A DNA stretch of 64,000 nt from Xylanimonas allomyrinae (GTDB taxonomy: Bacteria > Actinomycetota > Actinomycetes > Actinomycetales > Cellulomonadaceae), in NCBI RefSeq assembly GCF_004135345.1, contig NZ_CP035495.1, positions 3,162,001-3,226,000 on the forward strand. The letters run 5' to 3'. The position numbers were made by a program, and so were the translations under genes. Each line of letters starts with the position of its first letter. Within the stretch, counting starts at the first letter, position 1. Positions 9,263 through 18,400 of this stretch are shown piece after piece. Under the pieces are notes generated by a model. It saw nothing but the letters and a program-made list of their open reading frames with translations, was not told where the DNA came from and did no database searches.

Positions 9263-10033
9263 TCAGGTCAGCGCGTCCCGCACCGCACGCACGACGGCGT
9301 CCGTCCCGGCGCCCGGTTCCAGGTAGGCGACGACGACGCGCGCGCCGTCGGCGTTCGCTGCCGTCGTCGCCAGGGCGGCGGCGCCCGACGCGAGGTCACG
9401 GCGGCGCTCGAGGTCCGCGGTCGCGCCCCGGCGCAGCTCGGCGAACGCCTCCTCGAGGTCGGGCCGCAGGTCGAGGTCGGGGTTGCGCAGCCACCGGCGC
9501 AGCATCGCGTTGTGGACGGCGACGACGCCGGCCGCGAACGCGATCGAGTGCACCGTCGAGGACCGGTCGGGCGGCAGCGTGTCACGCAGGTACTTGGTGA
9601 ACAGGCGCTCGTAGCGGTGCGTGGTCACCAGCTCGCGGTCGCGCAGGATCGGGACCTGCTGCAGCAGCCGGTAGCGGGCGAGCGACGTCTCGCGCTGGCC
9701 CACGTGATGGTCGAACACGAGGCGCGCGGCCCGGCAGACCTCGAGGTACGGGTCGGTGGCGGGGTCCCAGGAGCCCTCGGGGAGGTCGCCGTCGTCGAGT
9801 GCGTCGGGGCGCGTCGCGGCCAGCATGACCACGACCTCCTCGAGCAGCAGCTCGTGGTCGGCGAAGACCACGTCTTCCTTCGAGCGGTAGCGGCGGAAGA
9901 AGGTGGCTCGGCTGACCTGGGCGACGTCCGCGATCTCCTCGACGGTGGTCTGTTCGTACCCCTGACGCGAGAAGAGCTCGATCGCGGCGTCGACGGCCTG
10001 CGCGTGGGTGTGCGACGTCCGGACGGCGGTCAT
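9263..10033 (-). CDS. TetR-family transcriptional regulator
   Basis: A 256-aa TetR-type repressor. The N-terminal HTH (residues ~10-55: [36 protein letters not shown]) is a clear TetR_N domain. The C-terminal ligand domain is helical and of usual length. A TAGCCT -10-like box 6 nt upstream of the ATG suggests a leaderless transcript. Its neighbours (riboflavin transporter downstream, a small membrane protein upstream on the same strand) do not reveal the target, and no ligand can be predicted. Confidence 0.85.
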   Translation of the reverse strand: MTAVRTSHTHAQAVDAAIELFSRQGYEQTTVEEIADVAQVSRATFFRRYRSKEDVVFADHELLLEEVVVMLAATRPDALDDGDLPEGSWDPATDPYLEVCRAARLVFDHHVGQRETSLARYRLLQQVPILRDRELVTTHRYERLFTKYLRDTLPPDRSSTVHSIAFAAGVVAVHNAMLRRWLRNPDLDLRPDLEEAFAELRRGATADLERRRDLASGAAALATTAANADGARVVVAYLEPGAGTDAVVRAVRDALT

Positions 10034-10073
10034 GGGGCGAGGCTATCCCGCGCCCCGTCCCAGGGGGAGGGCT

Positions 10074-10277
10074 TCAGCGACGAGGCCGATCGAAGCGCGC
10101 CTCACGTGCCTGGCGACGGTGCCGCTGCAGCCATCGGACCTCGCGCAGCGCGACGGCGGACGCCACGGCGAACGGGATCCACGCCCACGGGTGCCCGCGC
10201 AGCACGCCAGCCAGGGAAGCGAGCGCGAGCGCACCCATCCCCAGCACCGTCCACAGGCTCGCCCAGCGGATCCCCAC
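10074..10277 (-). CDS. small membrane protein (67 aa)
   Basis: Two hydrophobic helices ([36 protein letters not shown]) are followed by a strongly basic cytoplasmic tail ([16 protein letters not shown]). No known family is recognised. The GTG start at 10277 lies 7 nt after a TACCCT box, so it is probably leaderless. It is divergent from the DsbA-like gene; the two -10 boxes are only 4 bp apart, forming a compact bidirectional promoter. Confidence 0.6.
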   Translation of the reverse strand: MGIRWASLWTVLGMGALALASLAGVLRGHPWAWIPFAVASAVALREVRWLQRHRRQAREARFDRPRR

Positions 10278-10307
10278 GCCCGGCAGGGTACGCGTAAGGT
10301 CTGCCGC
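10278..10307. promoter_or_regulatory. back-to-back promoter with two leaderless starts
   Basis: The minus-strand -10 TACCCT (10290-10285) precedes GTG 10277 by 7 nt. The plus-strand -10 TAAGGT (10295-10300) precedes GTG 10308 by 7 nt. Both spacings place transcription starts on the start codons. The -10 boxes almost touch, so each -35 region lies inside the other gene. Confidence 0.6.
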
Positions 10308-11003
10308 GTGACTGCCGACACCGTGCCCACGCCCCCGCAGACGCCTTCACAGACACCTTCCCAGACACCTTCCCAGACAAGCTCACCGACACCTGCGCCC
10401 GCCGTCCCGACCGTGGACGTGTACGTCGACCCGCTGTGTCCCTTCGCCTGGATCACCTCGCGCTGGGCCCTCGAGGTCGCGGCGCTGCGGCCCGTCGACC
10501 TGACCTTCCGCCTCATGAGCCTGTACCTGCTCAACGAGGGCCGTGACCTGTCCGCGTCGTACCGCGCCACCATCGACTCGAGCCGCGGCATCGGCCGCGT
10601 CGCGGCGGCCGTCCAGACCGACCACGGCCCCGAGGCGTTCGCCGCGTTCTACACGGCCGCAGGCACCCGCATCCACCCCGGCGGCGACAAGGACTTCGAG
10701 GACGTCGCCCGCAAGGCCCTCGCCGAGGCCGGCCTGCCCGCGTCGCTCGCGGACGCGGCGACGTCGGACGCCTACGACGAGGCGCTGCGCGTCTCGCACG
10801 AGGCAGGCATGAAGCCCGTGGGCGAAGACGTCGGCACGCCCACCATCCATGTCGACGGCACCGCGTTCTTCGGCCCGGTCCTGACCCGCATCCCCCGCGG
10901 GCAGGACGCCGTGCGCGTGTTCGACGGCGCCGTCGCGCTGGCGAGCTACCCGCACTTCTTCGAGCTCAAGCGGACCCGCACGGGCGGACTGGACTTCTCG
11001 TGA
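10308..11003 (+). CDS. DsbA-family / mycothiol-dependent nitroreductase-like protein
   Basis: A 231-aa thioredoxin-fold protein with an inserted helical domain, in the style of the actinobacterial Rv2466c group. After a Thr/Pro/Gln-rich 30-residue N-terminus the fold starts at [18 protein letters not shown]. The active-site position reads CPFA, with a single cysteine instead of CxxC. A cis-Pro-type segment GTPTIHVDG follows near the C-terminus. The one-cysteine site fits a mycothiol-linked or monothiol mechanism (inference). The GTG start is fixed by a -10 box 7 nt upstream. Its TGA overlaps the next gene's GTG by 4 nt, so it is coupled to the F420 oxidoreductase. Confidence 0.75.
   Translation: MTADTVPTPPQTPSQTPSQTPSQTSSPTPAPAVPTVDVYVDPLCPFAWITSRWALEVAALRPVDLTFRLMSLYLLNEGRDLSASYRATIDSSRGIGRVAAAVQTDHGPEAFAAFYTAAGTRIHPGGDKDFEDVARKALAEAGLPASLADAATSDAYDEALRVSHEAGMKPVGEDVGTPTIHVDGTAFFGPVLTRIPRGQDAVRVFDGAVALASYPHFFELKRTRTGGLDFS
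10338..10373 (+). repeat. 12-bp tandem repeat, 3 copies
   Basis: Three and a half units of cagacaccttcc encode the Q-T-P-S repeats in the N-terminal extension of the DsbA-like protein. This is low-complexity sequence before the folded domain. Confidence 0.8.
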
Positions 11004-11923
11004 CCCTCGACCTGCGCGTCTTCGTCGAACCCCAGCAGGGCGCCTCGTACGACGATCAGCTCGCCGTCGCCCGCGCCGCCGAGGACCTGGGGTTCTCCGC
11101 GTTCTTCCGCTCCGACCACTACCTCGCCATGGGCGGCGACGGCCTGCCGGGACCGACGGACTCGTGGACCACGCTCGCGGGTCTCGCCCGCGAGACGACG
11201 ACGATCCGCCTCGGCACCCTCGTCACCTCGGCCACGTTCCGCCACCCTGGCGTCCTCGCCATCCAGGTCGCGCAGGTCGACCAGATGTCGGGCGGACGTG
11301 TCGAGCTGGGCCTCGGCGCGGGCTGGTTCGCCCGCGAGCACGAGGCCTACGGCATTCCCTTCCCCGCCAAGCGGTTCGGCATCCTGGAAGAGCAGCTCGC
11401 CGTCGTCACGGGACTGTGGGCCACGCCGGCCGACGAGACGTACAGCTTCGCAGGTGAGCACTACACGCTGACCGACTCCCCGGCGCTGCCCCACCCGGTC
11501 CAGGAGCGCATCCCGGTGATCGTCGGTGGCGGCGGACCCACGCGCACGCCGGCGCTCGCGGCCCGGTTCGCCACGGAGTACAACCAGGCCTTCCCCGAGC
11601 TGGCCACGATCGCGCCACGCATCGCCGTCGTGAACGAGGCGCTCGCCGACGCGGGCCGCGACCCGTCGACGCTCACGCACTCGGCCGCGCTGGTCGTCGC
11701 GGTCGGGAGCGACGAGGCCCAGTTCCGGCGGCGCGCCGAGGCCATCGGACGCCAGCCGGACGAGCTGCGCGAGCACGGGGTCGCCGGGACGGTCGGCGAG
11801 GCCGTCGACCGGCTGGCGCAGGTCGCGGCGGACGGGGTGACGCGCGTGTACCTCCAGGTCCTGGACCTGCACGACCTCGACCACCTGGAACTCATCGCAC
11901 GCGAGGTCGCACCGCGGGTCTGA
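11000..11923 (+). CDS. LLM-class F420-dependent oxidoreductase
   Basis: A 307-aa luciferase-like (TIM-barrel) oxidoreductase expected to use deazaflavin F420. The typical blocks are [59 protein letters not shown] (partial signatures) and the C-terminal [18 protein letters not shown]. The GTG start overlaps the stop of the DsbA-like gene by 4 nt. The coupling suggests the two act on the same substrate or redox stress. The actual substrate is unknown. A very strong hairpin follows the stop. Confidence 0.85.
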   Translation: MTLDLRVFVEPQQGASYDDQLAVARAAEDLGFSAFFRSDHYLAMGGDGLPGPTDSWTTLAGLARETTTIRLGTLVTSATFRHPGVLAIQVAQVDQMSGGRVELGLGAGWFAREHEAYGIPFPAKRFGILEEQLAVVTGLWATPADETYSFAGEHYTLTDSPALPHPVQERIPVIVGGGGPTRTPALAARFATEYNQAFPELATIAPRIAVVNEALADAGRDPSTLTHSAALVVAVGSDEAQFRRRAEAIGRQPDELREHGVAGTVGEAVDRLAQVAADGVTRVYLQVLDLHDLDHLELIAREVAPRV

Positions 11924-11925
11924 GC

Positions 11926-11974
11926 GGCGCACAGAGGGCGGGCACCGGTTCACGGTGCCCGCCCTCTGTGCGCC
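11926..11974. terminator. 22-bp perfect hairpin, terminator-like
   Basis: Left arm 11926-11947 and right arm 11953-11974 pair without mismatch around a GTTCA loop. No U-tract follows on the plus strand, as is common in high-GC actinobacteria. It starts 3 nt after the F420 oxidoreductase stop. Confidence 0.75.
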
Positions 11975-12113
11975 CAGGTCTGACGTGCCGGGCGACCGGC
12001 GTCGGGGAGCGCCACGGAGCGCCACGGAGCCGTCACGCGTGGACGCCGCGGGGGCAGCCGCTACGGTGACCCCCGAAAGGCCTCGTTCACACGATCTTCA
12101 CGGATGGAGCGAC

Positions 12114-13505
12114 ATGCCCACCATCACTCGACCCGTCATCGGCTGGAGGCCGCACGGGGACGGCAGGACGCTCGCGCCCGGCGCCGTCGTCGCGCCCGAC
12201 GAGAGGCTCTCGTGGCCGCGAACCGTCGGCATCGGCCTGCAGCACATCGTCGCGATGTTCGGCGCGACGTTCCTGGTCCCGCTCATCACGGGCTTCCCGC
12301 CGTCGACGACGCTGTTCTTCTCGGCGATCGGCACCATCGGGTTCCTGCTCATCACGGGCAACCGCCTGCCCAGCTACCTCGGCTCGAGCTTCGCGTTCAT
12401 CGCGCCGATCATGGCCGCCAAGGCATCGGCCGGCGGGGACCTCGGGACGGCGATCGGCGGCATCCTCGCGACCGGCCTCCTGCTGGCCGTCATCGGCCTC
12501 GTCGTGCACTTCACAGGTGGCGGCTGGATCGATGCCGTCATGCCCCCGATCGTCACCGGCACGATCGTGGCCCTCATCGGGTTCAACCTCGCCGGGGCAG
12601 CCTGGTGCACGCCGGCGGAGGCCGTGGCCGACGGCCAGCGCGTGCTCTACCCGGACCTGTGCACGGGAGGACTCAAGACGGCGCCGCTCACCGGCGTCAT
12701 CACGCTCGGCGCGATCATCCTCGCGTCGGTGGTGTTCAAGGGCATGCTCGGGCGGTTGTCGATCCTGGTCGGCGTCGTCGTCGGGTACGTCGCCGCGGTG
12801 ATCCAGGGCCAGGTCGACTTCTCGGTGGTCGGCGACGCCGCGTGGTTCGGGCTGCCGCAGTTCCAGGCGCCGCGGTTCGACCTCAGCGTGTTGGGGCTGT
12901 TCCTGCCCGTCGTGCTGGTGCTGATCGCGGAGAACGTCGGCCACGTGAAGTCGGTCTCGGCGATGACGGGCCGCAACTTCGACAAGCTCACCGGTCGCGC
13001 CCTGCTGGCCGATGGTGTCGCGACCACGCTGGCCGGCCTCGGCGGCGGCTCGGGCACGACGACGTACGCGGAGAACATCGGCGTCATGGCGGCCACTCGC
13101 GTCTACTCGACGGCGGCGTACTGGGTCGCGGCGATCGGTGCGCTCGTGCTGTCGCTGTTTCCCAAGTTCGGTGCCCTCATCGCGACGGTCCCGGCCGGGG
13201 TGCTCGGCGGAGCGGGCACCATGCTGTACGGCATGATCGGCATCCTCGGCGCGCGCATCTGGGTGCAGAACAAGGTGGACTTCTCGAACCCGATCAACCT
13301 CACCACGGCCGCGGTGCCGCTCATCATCGGCATCGCCGACTACACGTGGGTCGCGGGCGACCTGACGTTCAAGGGCATCGCCCTGGGCACGGCCGCCGCC
13401 CTGGTCATCTTCCACGGCATGAGCGCGATCTCACGCCGGACCGGTGCCCACCAGGAGCCGGCCACGCCGGCGTCGGCGCCGGCCGGGGTGGAGCTGGAAG
13501 CCTGA
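12114..13505 (+). CDS. NCS2 uracil-xanthine permease
   Basis: A 463-aa nucleobase:cation symporter-2 protein with about 14 membrane segments. Family motifs include LQHIVAMFGATFLVPL in TM1, the substrate-site segment LIAENVGHVKSVSAMTGRN and GGGSGTTTYAENIGVMAATRVYS in TM8-10. TYAENIG with Ala-Glu-Asn favours a uracil/UraA-like role, though xanthine use is possible. The ATG at 12114 follows GGAG. It is convergent with the LytR_C gene, with a shared terminator between. No purine or pyrimidine genes lie nearby. Confidence 0.88.
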   Translation: MPTITRPVIGWRPHGDGRTLAPGAVVAPDERLSWPRTVGIGLQHIVAMFGATFLVPLITGFPPSTTLFFSAIGTIGFLLITGNRLPSYLGSSFAFIAPIMAAKASAGGDLGTAIGGILATGLLLAVIGLVVHFTGGGWIDAVMPPIVTGTIVALIGFNLAGAAWCTPAEAVADGQRVLYPDLCTGGLKTAPLTGVITLGAIILASVVFKGMLGRLSILVGVVVGYVAAVIQGQVDFSVVGDAAWFGLPQFQAPRFDLSVLGLFLPVVLVLIAENVGHVKSVSAMTGRNFDKLTGRALLADGVATTLAGLGGGSGTTTYAENIGVMAATRVYSTAAYWVAAIGALVLSLFPKFGALIATVPAGVLGGAGTMLYGMIGILGARIWVQNKVDFSNPINLTTAAVPLIIGIADYTWVAGDLTFKGIALGTAAALVIFHGMSAISRRTGAHQEPATPASAPAGVELEA

Positions 13506-13512
13506 TCCTGAG

Positions 13513-13544
13513 GTTCGGGGCCCACGGCATCGCGGGCCCCGAAC
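13513..13544. terminator. bidirectional terminator between convergent genes
   Basis: An 11-bp perfect stem (GTTCGGGGCCC / GGGCCCCGAAC) with a 10-nt loop lies between the permease stop (13505) and the LytR_C gene stop (13554). It can serve both strands. Confidence 0.75.
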
Positions 13545-13553
13545 TCCGGGAGG

Positions 13554-14222
13554 TCACCCCTCGGGAGCGGGCTGCTCCTCCTCCGGCGCGGGGGCCGTCG
13601 GCGTGGGCGCAGGCCGCGGCGTGAGGTTCTCCGCGGGCTTGCAGCCGGGTGCGTTCGTCAAGGGGGTGTCCGCCGCGATCGTGACGTAGTCCTCGTTGAG
13701 CGGCTTCTCGTACTTCTTGCCGACGAGCAGGTCGATCGTGGCGTCCTCGCGCGCGTCGAGCACCATCCGCATCTCGGGGAACTGAGCCGCCAGGGTGTAG
13801 GCGGCGACGATGCCCTGGCCACCGAAACGCAGTTCGTTGTAGGTCAGCACCGACGTGTAGTTCCCCACGCTGTCGACGGCGAAGCCGCGACCGGACAGGA
13901 CCGTCTCGTATGCGCGAGCGATCCCCGTCAGGTTGGAGGCGTTGAGGATGCGGAGATGCACCTCGCTGTACGCGAGCGGCAGCGCGCCGTCGGGCTGGCC
14001 TTCGACCGCGGGCAGGCACGGCGGCGTCACGGCATCCTCGGGGGTCTCGGTCGACGTGAAGCCGCGAGCGAACGGCGCCTCGATCGCGCCGCTGTACACG
14101 GCGAGGGCTGCGAGACCCACCAGCAGAAGGAGTGCAACGAGCACGCCGTAGACGACTGCCTGCCGCTCGTGCTCGCGGCGTCGCCGGGCGACTCGGGCCG
14201 GGTCCTGGACTGGGGTGGTCAC
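13554..14222 (-). CDS. LytR_C-domain membrane-anchored protein
   Basis: A 222-aa protein: a basic cytoplasmic N-terminus (ARVARRRREHERQ), one TM helix (residues ~23-44), then an extracytoplasmic LytR cell-envelope-type C-terminal domain (VHLRILNASNLTGIARAYETVLSGRGF...), ending in a Pro/Thr/Glu-rich tail. Such stand-alone LytR_C proteins are widespread in actinobacteria and probably bind cell-wall polymers; no catalytic LCP domain is present. The GTG start lies 9 nt after the stop of the upstream small gene. A TAGTTT box overlapping that stop could give an internal leaderless promoter. Confidence 0.8.
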   Translation of the reverse strand: MTTPVQDPARVARRRREHERQAVVYGVLVALLLLVGLAALAVYSGAIEAPFARGFTSTETPEDAVTPPCLPAVEGQPDGALPLAYSEVHLRILNASNLTGIARAYETVLSGRGFAVDSVGNYTSVLTYNELRFGGQGIVAAYTLAAQFPEMRMVLDAREDATIDLLVGKKYEKPLNEDYVTIAADTPLTNAPGCKPAENLTPRPAPTPTAPAPEEEQPAPEG

Positions 14223-14231
14223 GCGACGAAA

Positions 14232-14528
14232 CTACCGGAGGCTCAGCACGCGAGCGTGGAGGACGGGGCGTTGCTGGAGCGCGGCGCGCACGGCGCGGTG
14301 CAGGCCGTCCTCAAGGTAGAGCACGCCCTGATAGTCGATGACGTGGGCGAACAGATCCCCGTAGAACGTCGAGTCTTCCGCGAGGAGCACGTCGAGGTCG
14401 AGCGTGCGCTTCGTGGTGACAAGCTCGTCGAGCCGAACCTGCCGCGGCGGTACCTTGGACCAGTCCTTGGCGCTCACCAACCCATGGTCTGGGTAGGGGC
14501 GGCGTTCACCCACGGCCTTGAAGATCAT
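14232..14528 (-). CDS. conserved actinobacterial protein (VapB-antitoxin-like annotation)
   Basis: A 98-aa soluble protein with the conserved blocks YPDHGL, PPRQVRLDELVTTKRTLDLD, LLAEDSTFYGDLF and LYLEDGLHRAVRAALQQRP. I recognise it as the conserved partner found next to LytR_C genes in Micrococcales, often labelled VapB-like antitoxin, but no toxin gene accompanies it. The LYLEDGLHR segment also resembles ParB/sulfiredoxin-fold loops. I chose the ATG at 14528 because TACCAT lies exactly 7 nt upstream (leaderless); the ATG at 14537 is the alternative. Function unknown. Confidence 0.75.
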   Translation of the reverse strand: MIFKAVGERRPYPDHGLVSAKDWSKVPPRQVRLDELVTTKRTLDLDVLLAEDSTFYGDLFAHVIDYQGVLYLEDGLHRAVRAALQQRPVLHARVLSLR

Positions 14529-14679
14529 GCCGACCATGGTAGGCGGCGGCCCTTGGCGTGTGAGCGAGGCGGGTCGCCGTGGGGCCGATGCAGGTCGCCG
14601 TGGGGTGCAGCCGAAAGAGCATCCATCCCGGACGAGCCGCCGGGAGCGGGTGCGGCCAAATCGTTGATGGAGGTTCGCC

Positions 14680-15239
14680 GTGAGGCACCCCGACGGCTCC
14701 CCGTGGTGGGAGGTCATGCTCGGCGACATGATCACGTCGTCCCTGCGCATCACCCAGGTCGCCCCGGACATCTACCCGCTGTCCGTGCCGCACCTGGGCG
14801 CGGACGACGAGGCCGTCGCCGCCGCCGTCGCGCGCCTGGGCCGCCCCCTGGACGGGCAGCACGAGACCCTGCTGCGGTTCGCGAATGGCTGGGAGGACGG
14901 GTTCCAGTCCGGCGACCTGCTGTCCACCGACGAGCTGGGCCAAGGCCCGCCGTGGGCGCACGCGAACCAGTGCCTGGACGTCTTCTACGAGGAAGGCGGG
15001 TCGGACGGCTGGCCGCCACGCGACGAGCTCTGCATCCTCCACGCCTCGGCATATGACACCGACGTCATGGTCCTGTGGCTCGGTGGCACGGTCACCGAAG
15101 GCGGGCACCTGTCCTGCACTTCTATGGCGAGATCATTAGTCGCTGGGAGAACCTCTACCAGTGGTGGCTGACGATGCTGGTGCTCCAGGAACACACGCTG
15201 AACGACCTTCTCAAGAAGGCCGGCCTGTCCCCGGCCTGA
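14680..15239 (+). CDS. SMI1/KNR4 (SUKH) family protein, frameshifted near 15103
   Basis: SUKH-type protein. The N-terminal part (LRFANGWEDGF, typical of SMI1/KNR4) reads in one frame to ~15103. The C-terminal part (VLHFYGEIISRWENLYQWW...) continues in the -1 frame to a TGA at 15237. Adding one G to the GGG run at 15103-15105 gives a continuous 186-aa protein. The GTG start at 14680 has GATGGAGG 6 nt upstream. SUKH proteins are often immunity proteins for polymorphic toxins, but no toxin is visible beside it. It stands alone at the edge of an accessory region. Confidence 0.65.
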
Positions 15240-15462
15240 CGCGACAGGTGGACATCGTGCAGTCGTGGTGGGACCCGCGTCGCCTCGACCCGCATCACTT
15301 GCTCGTGCTCCTCGCCGACGCCTCAGCGACCATCTCGACCCGCGTGCTCCCCGTGTCCCTCCTGGTCGGGAATGACGCCGCGTGAAAAGTTGGGACGGTG
15401 CGGATCGCGGCTTGGCACATCGAAGGCAAATTGACGCCGGGCACCACCCGACGGTCAGGTTC

Positions 15463-16398
15463 CTAGGGCGTGGGGATGAGTTCGCTGGGGCTACGGCCGT
15501 AGTGGCGCTTAAAGGATCGTGAGAAGTGGCTGGCGTCGGAGTAGTGCCAACGACGTCCGACCTGGCTGACCGGAACACCTGACATGAGGTCGTCGCGAGC
15601 TCGGGCCAGCCGCAGCCGACGGATGAACGCCGCGACGGTGTCGCCGGTGTCCTCGAACGCGCGGTGCAGTGAGCGAACGGACACTCCGATTCCCTGAGCT
15701 ACCACAGATGGAGAGAGCCGGCGCTCTCGGAGGTTCCGTTCGATGAACGCCTCGGCGGCCCCGCGTGTTGCCACCGCGGAGATCGGCCGTGCAATGACCG
15801 GAGACTGCAACGCGGCCGCAAGGAGTTCGATCGTGGCGTTGCGGGCGGCAGGATGTGCGCCCAGCGGGAGGTCATCGATCGTGCGGGAGAGGCCGTCTAG
15901 GTAACAGCGCAGCAGGCCGACTGCTGGAGCGTCGGCGTCGAGAACGGCTCCGGTCATCAGTTCGCCCCTGGTACCGATCTCACCCAAGGCGGCCCTGGGC
16001 ACCAGAAGGCTTCGCTTGACGAGTGGCTCCTGGACGATGAACTCAGCTGGGGTCCGGGAGTCCCAGACCACGACGCTACCGGGGCTGAGTTGGGACTGCT
16101 GATCCGCCTGGGCGACGAGTTCACGACCACTGAGGGTCATCAGCATCACCAAGTACTCGCCGTCGGTCTGGCTGATCTCATATGGCCGGCGCACACCTGA
16201 ACAGGGGTCGCAGGAGCAGTCGACGAGCACCAGATCCGCGAGGTGGCGACGCCGCACGCTCGCAGCGAAACCCGTCTGCGGATCGGGGCACAACTCCCTG
16301 ACGTCCCACGGTAGGTGCGTTGTGGACAGCATCCGTCCCCACGACTCGCGGGCCTGGTCGGTAGCGGCGGTGCGGAACGACCAATCGTCAACGCTCAT
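15463..16398 (-). CDS. AraC-family transcriptional regulator
   Basis: A 311-aa regulator: N-terminal AraC-binding-like-2 (NphR-type) effector domain, then a C-terminal AraC HTH pair (residues ~215-308: IERNLRERRLSPSVVAQGIGVSVRSLHRAFED... and VGRRWHYSDASHFSRSFKRHYGRSPSEL). The ATG at 16398 is preceded by a GGAGGGGGAAAG ribosome-binding site. It is transcribed away from the hydrolase-SDR-SDR operon and is the obvious candidate activator. The inducer is probably the hydrolase substrate or product (inference). Confidence 0.88.
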   Translation of the reverse strand: MSVDDWSFRTAATDQARESWGRMLSTTHLPWDVRELCPDPQTGFAASVRRRHLADLVLVDCSCDPCSGVRRPYEISQTDGEYLVMLMTLSGRELVAQADQQSQLSPGSVVVWDSRTPAEFIVQEPLVKRSLLVPRAALGEIGTRGELMTGAVLDADAPAVGLLRCYLDGLSRTIDDLPLGAHPAARNATIELLAAALQSPVIARPISAVATRGAAEAFIERNLRERRLSPSVVAQGIGVSVRSLHRAFEDTGDTVAAFIRRLRLARARDDLMSGVPVSQVGRRWHYSDASHFSRSFKRHYGRSPSELIPTP

Positions 16399-16508
16399 GG
16401 ACTTCTTTCCCCCTCCTCCGACGACGCTAGGTCTCCCAGCATCCCGCGACAAGGCCGTCGACCCGGGTGGCACCGATGTGCAAGAGATGGGCACGCGGGT
16501 GCATCGAT

Positions 16509-16522
16509 GTGACGGTCGTCAC
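16509..16522. promoter_or_regulatory. candidate operator for the hydrolase-SDR operon
   Basis: The perfect inverted repeat GTGAC-GGTC-GTCAC lies 49 bp upstream of the hydrolase start, in the divergent gap with the araC-like gene. AraC proteins usually bind direct repeats, so this dyad may serve another factor. It is the clearest symmetric element in the gap. Confidence 0.35.
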
Positions 16523-16571
16523 TTCGCGAATCTGGGTGTACCCGAGCACTGACGGATCAGGAGGAGTTGCC

Positions 16572-17528
16572 ATGACCGAGACACTGCGTCGGCCGACCGA
16601 GGTCCCCGCTCCCGACAACCGCAGCGACGTGGAGTTCGACTCCGACGGTGTGACCCTGCGCGGCTGGTACTACCGCGCCTCGACGAGCGGCAGCGCCCCG
16701 ACGATCGTGATGTGTCACGGGTTCGCCGCCGTCAAGGAGATGTACCTCGACAAGTACGCCGAGGTGTTCTCTGCCAACGGGCTCAACGTGCTGGTCTACG
16801 ACAACCGCAACTTGGGCGCATCTGACGGCACGCCGCGTGGCGAGATCAACCCGTGGCAGCAGATCGACGACTTCCGTAACGCGATCACCTTCGCCGAGAC
16901 CCTCGAGGGCACCGACCCCGACCGGATCGGGATCTGGGGCTCGTCCTACTCCGGCGCCCACGTGCTCGTGGTGGCCGCCCAGGACCGCCGCGTCAAGTGC
17001 GTCAGCTCCCAAGTTCCGGTGGTTGACGGTGACGCCAACTTCCGCCAGCTCGTGCGGGCCGACTTCATCGACGGTGCCCGTGGCGGGTTCAACGAGGACC
17101 GGCGTGCCCGGTTCCGGGGCGAGGACCCGGTGATGGTCGAGGTCGTCAACAAGGACCCGATGGCTCCGTCAGCGCTCCCCACCCCGGACTCCTATGAGTG
17201 GTTCATCGGCACCCAGCACCTGCGCGCTCCGGGGTTCGTCAACCAGACCACGCTGCGCAGTGTCGAACGCTTCTCCGAGTACCAGCCCGGCGCCTTCATC
17301 CGCCTGATCTCGCCGACCCCGCTCCTGGTGTGCGTGGCGGCCAACGACGTCCTCACTCCGACCAAGATCACGATCGACGGCTTCCACGAGGCACGCGAGC
17401 CCAAGAAGCTGGTCGTCCTGCCCGGCGGCCACTTCGACGCCTACGTCGACGGATTCGAGGAGTCCTCGAGCATCCAGCTCGCCTGGTTCACCGAGCACCT
17501 CCTCACCAAGACGACAACTGGCGCCTGA
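16572..17528 (+). CDS. alpha/beta-hydrolase
   Basis: A 318-aa alpha/beta-hydrolase fold enzyme. The oxyanion/HG motif is CHGFAAVK, the nucleophile elbow GSSYSGAH, the Asp lies in AANDVLTP and the His in PGGHFDAY, giving a complete triad. The ATG at 16572 follows AGGAGG by 7 nt. It is the first gene of a three-gene operon with two SDRs (11-nt gap to the next). The architecture resembles hydrolases that open esters or lactones in aromatic/alicyclic catabolism; the substrate is not determinable. Confidence 0.85.
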   Translation: MTETLRRPTEVPAPDNRSDVEFDSDGVTLRGWYYRASTSGSAPTIVMCHGFAAVKEMYLDKYAEVFSANGLNVLVYDNRNLGASDGTPRGEINPWQQIDDFRNAITFAETLEGTDPDRIGIWGSSYSGAHVLVVAAQDRRVKCVSSQVPVVDGDANFRQLVRADFIDGARGGFNEDRRARFRGEDPVMVEVVNKDPMAPSALPTPDSYEWFIGTQHLRAPGFVNQTTLRSVERFSEYQPGAFIRLISPTPLLVCVAANDVLTPTKITIDGFHEAREPKKLVVLPGGHFDAYVDGFEESSSIQLAWFTEHLLTKTTTGA

Positions 17529-17539
17529 GGTAGTTCCCC

Positions 17540-18367
17540 ATGTCCAACGAGACCTCCGCCCGCCTGCTCGACAAGGTCGTCGTCATTACGGGCGCCGCGT
17601 CGGGCTTCGGCCGCGACTCCGCCCTGTTGTTCGCACGGCACGGTGCGGCCGTCGTCGTGGCCGACATCCTCGAGAAGCCCCTCGCCAAGGGTTTCGAGAC
17701 CGACCTCGATACTCCGACCGCTGACCTCATCAACGCCAAGGGCGGCCGCGCGGTCTTCGTCCGGTGCGACGTGACCAAAAGGGCCGACACCGATGCCGCG
17801 GTCGCAGCCGCCGTGGAGAGCTTCGGTCGCCTCGACGTCATGTTCAACAACGCCGGCATCTATCGCGGTGGACGCCTGATGGACCAGTTCACCGAGGCCG
17901 ACCTCGACGCCTGCTTCAACGTCAATGTCAAGGGCACCTTCTTCGGCACCCAGTCCGCCGTCGAACAGTTCCGCCGGCAGGAGCCCGGTGCGCACAACCT
18001 GCGCGGCAGCATCATCAATCTCGTCTCCACCGCCGGACTGCAGGGCCATCCAAAGCAGTCGGTCTACAACATCTCCAAGGGCGCCCAGGCCAACCTGACC
18101 CGTTGCGCTGCGATCGAGTACGGACACGAGGGCATCCGAGTCAACGGCATCTGCCCGACCTACGCCAAGACCGCACTGACCCGCGACCTGTACGAGGACC
18201 TGGCGTTCATGAACGATTTCGCCGACTCCGTCCCGATGAAGCGATGGGGTGAGGTGGACGACGTCTCTCACCTGGCACTGTTCCTCGCCAGCGACGAATC
18301 CAGCTATATCCACGGAGACCTCGTCCGCCTCGATGGCGGCGAGACCCTTTGCCGCTACTCCGTGTAA
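17540..18367 (+). CDS. SDR-family oxidoreductase (1)
   Basis: A 275-aa classical short-chain dehydrogenase. The Rossmann motif is GAASGFG (TGxxxGxG type), followed by NNAG, the catalytic Ser in NLVSTAG and YNISK as the Tyr-x3-Lys pair. The acidic residue after beta-2 (VADILEK) suggests NAD(H) preference. It is second in the operon behind the hydrolase and 33 bp before a second SDR with which it shares the fold but not close identity. Two consecutive dehydrogenases suggest stepwise alcohol/ketone oxidation. Confidence 0.88.
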   Translation: MSNETSARLLDKVVVITGAASGFGRDSALLFARHGAAVVVADILEKPLAKGFETDLDTPTADLINAKGGRAVFVRCDVTKRADTDAAVAAAVESFGRLDVMFNNAGIYRGGRLMDQFTEADLDACFNVNVKGTFFGTQSAVEQFRRQEPGAHNLRGSIINLVSTAGLQGHPKQSVYNISKGAQANLTRCAAIEYGHEGIRVNGICPTYAKTALTRDLYEDLAFMNDFADSVPMKRWGEVDDVSHLALFLASDESSYIHGDLVRLDGGETLCRYSV

Positions 18368-18400
18368 GACATCCGTCCCAGAATAAGAAGGAGAACCGGC

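Noticed and set aside
14232-14528. Toxin-antitoxin module
   Set aside because: The VapB-like label is a family annotation only; no PIN-domain or other toxin gene lies beside it.
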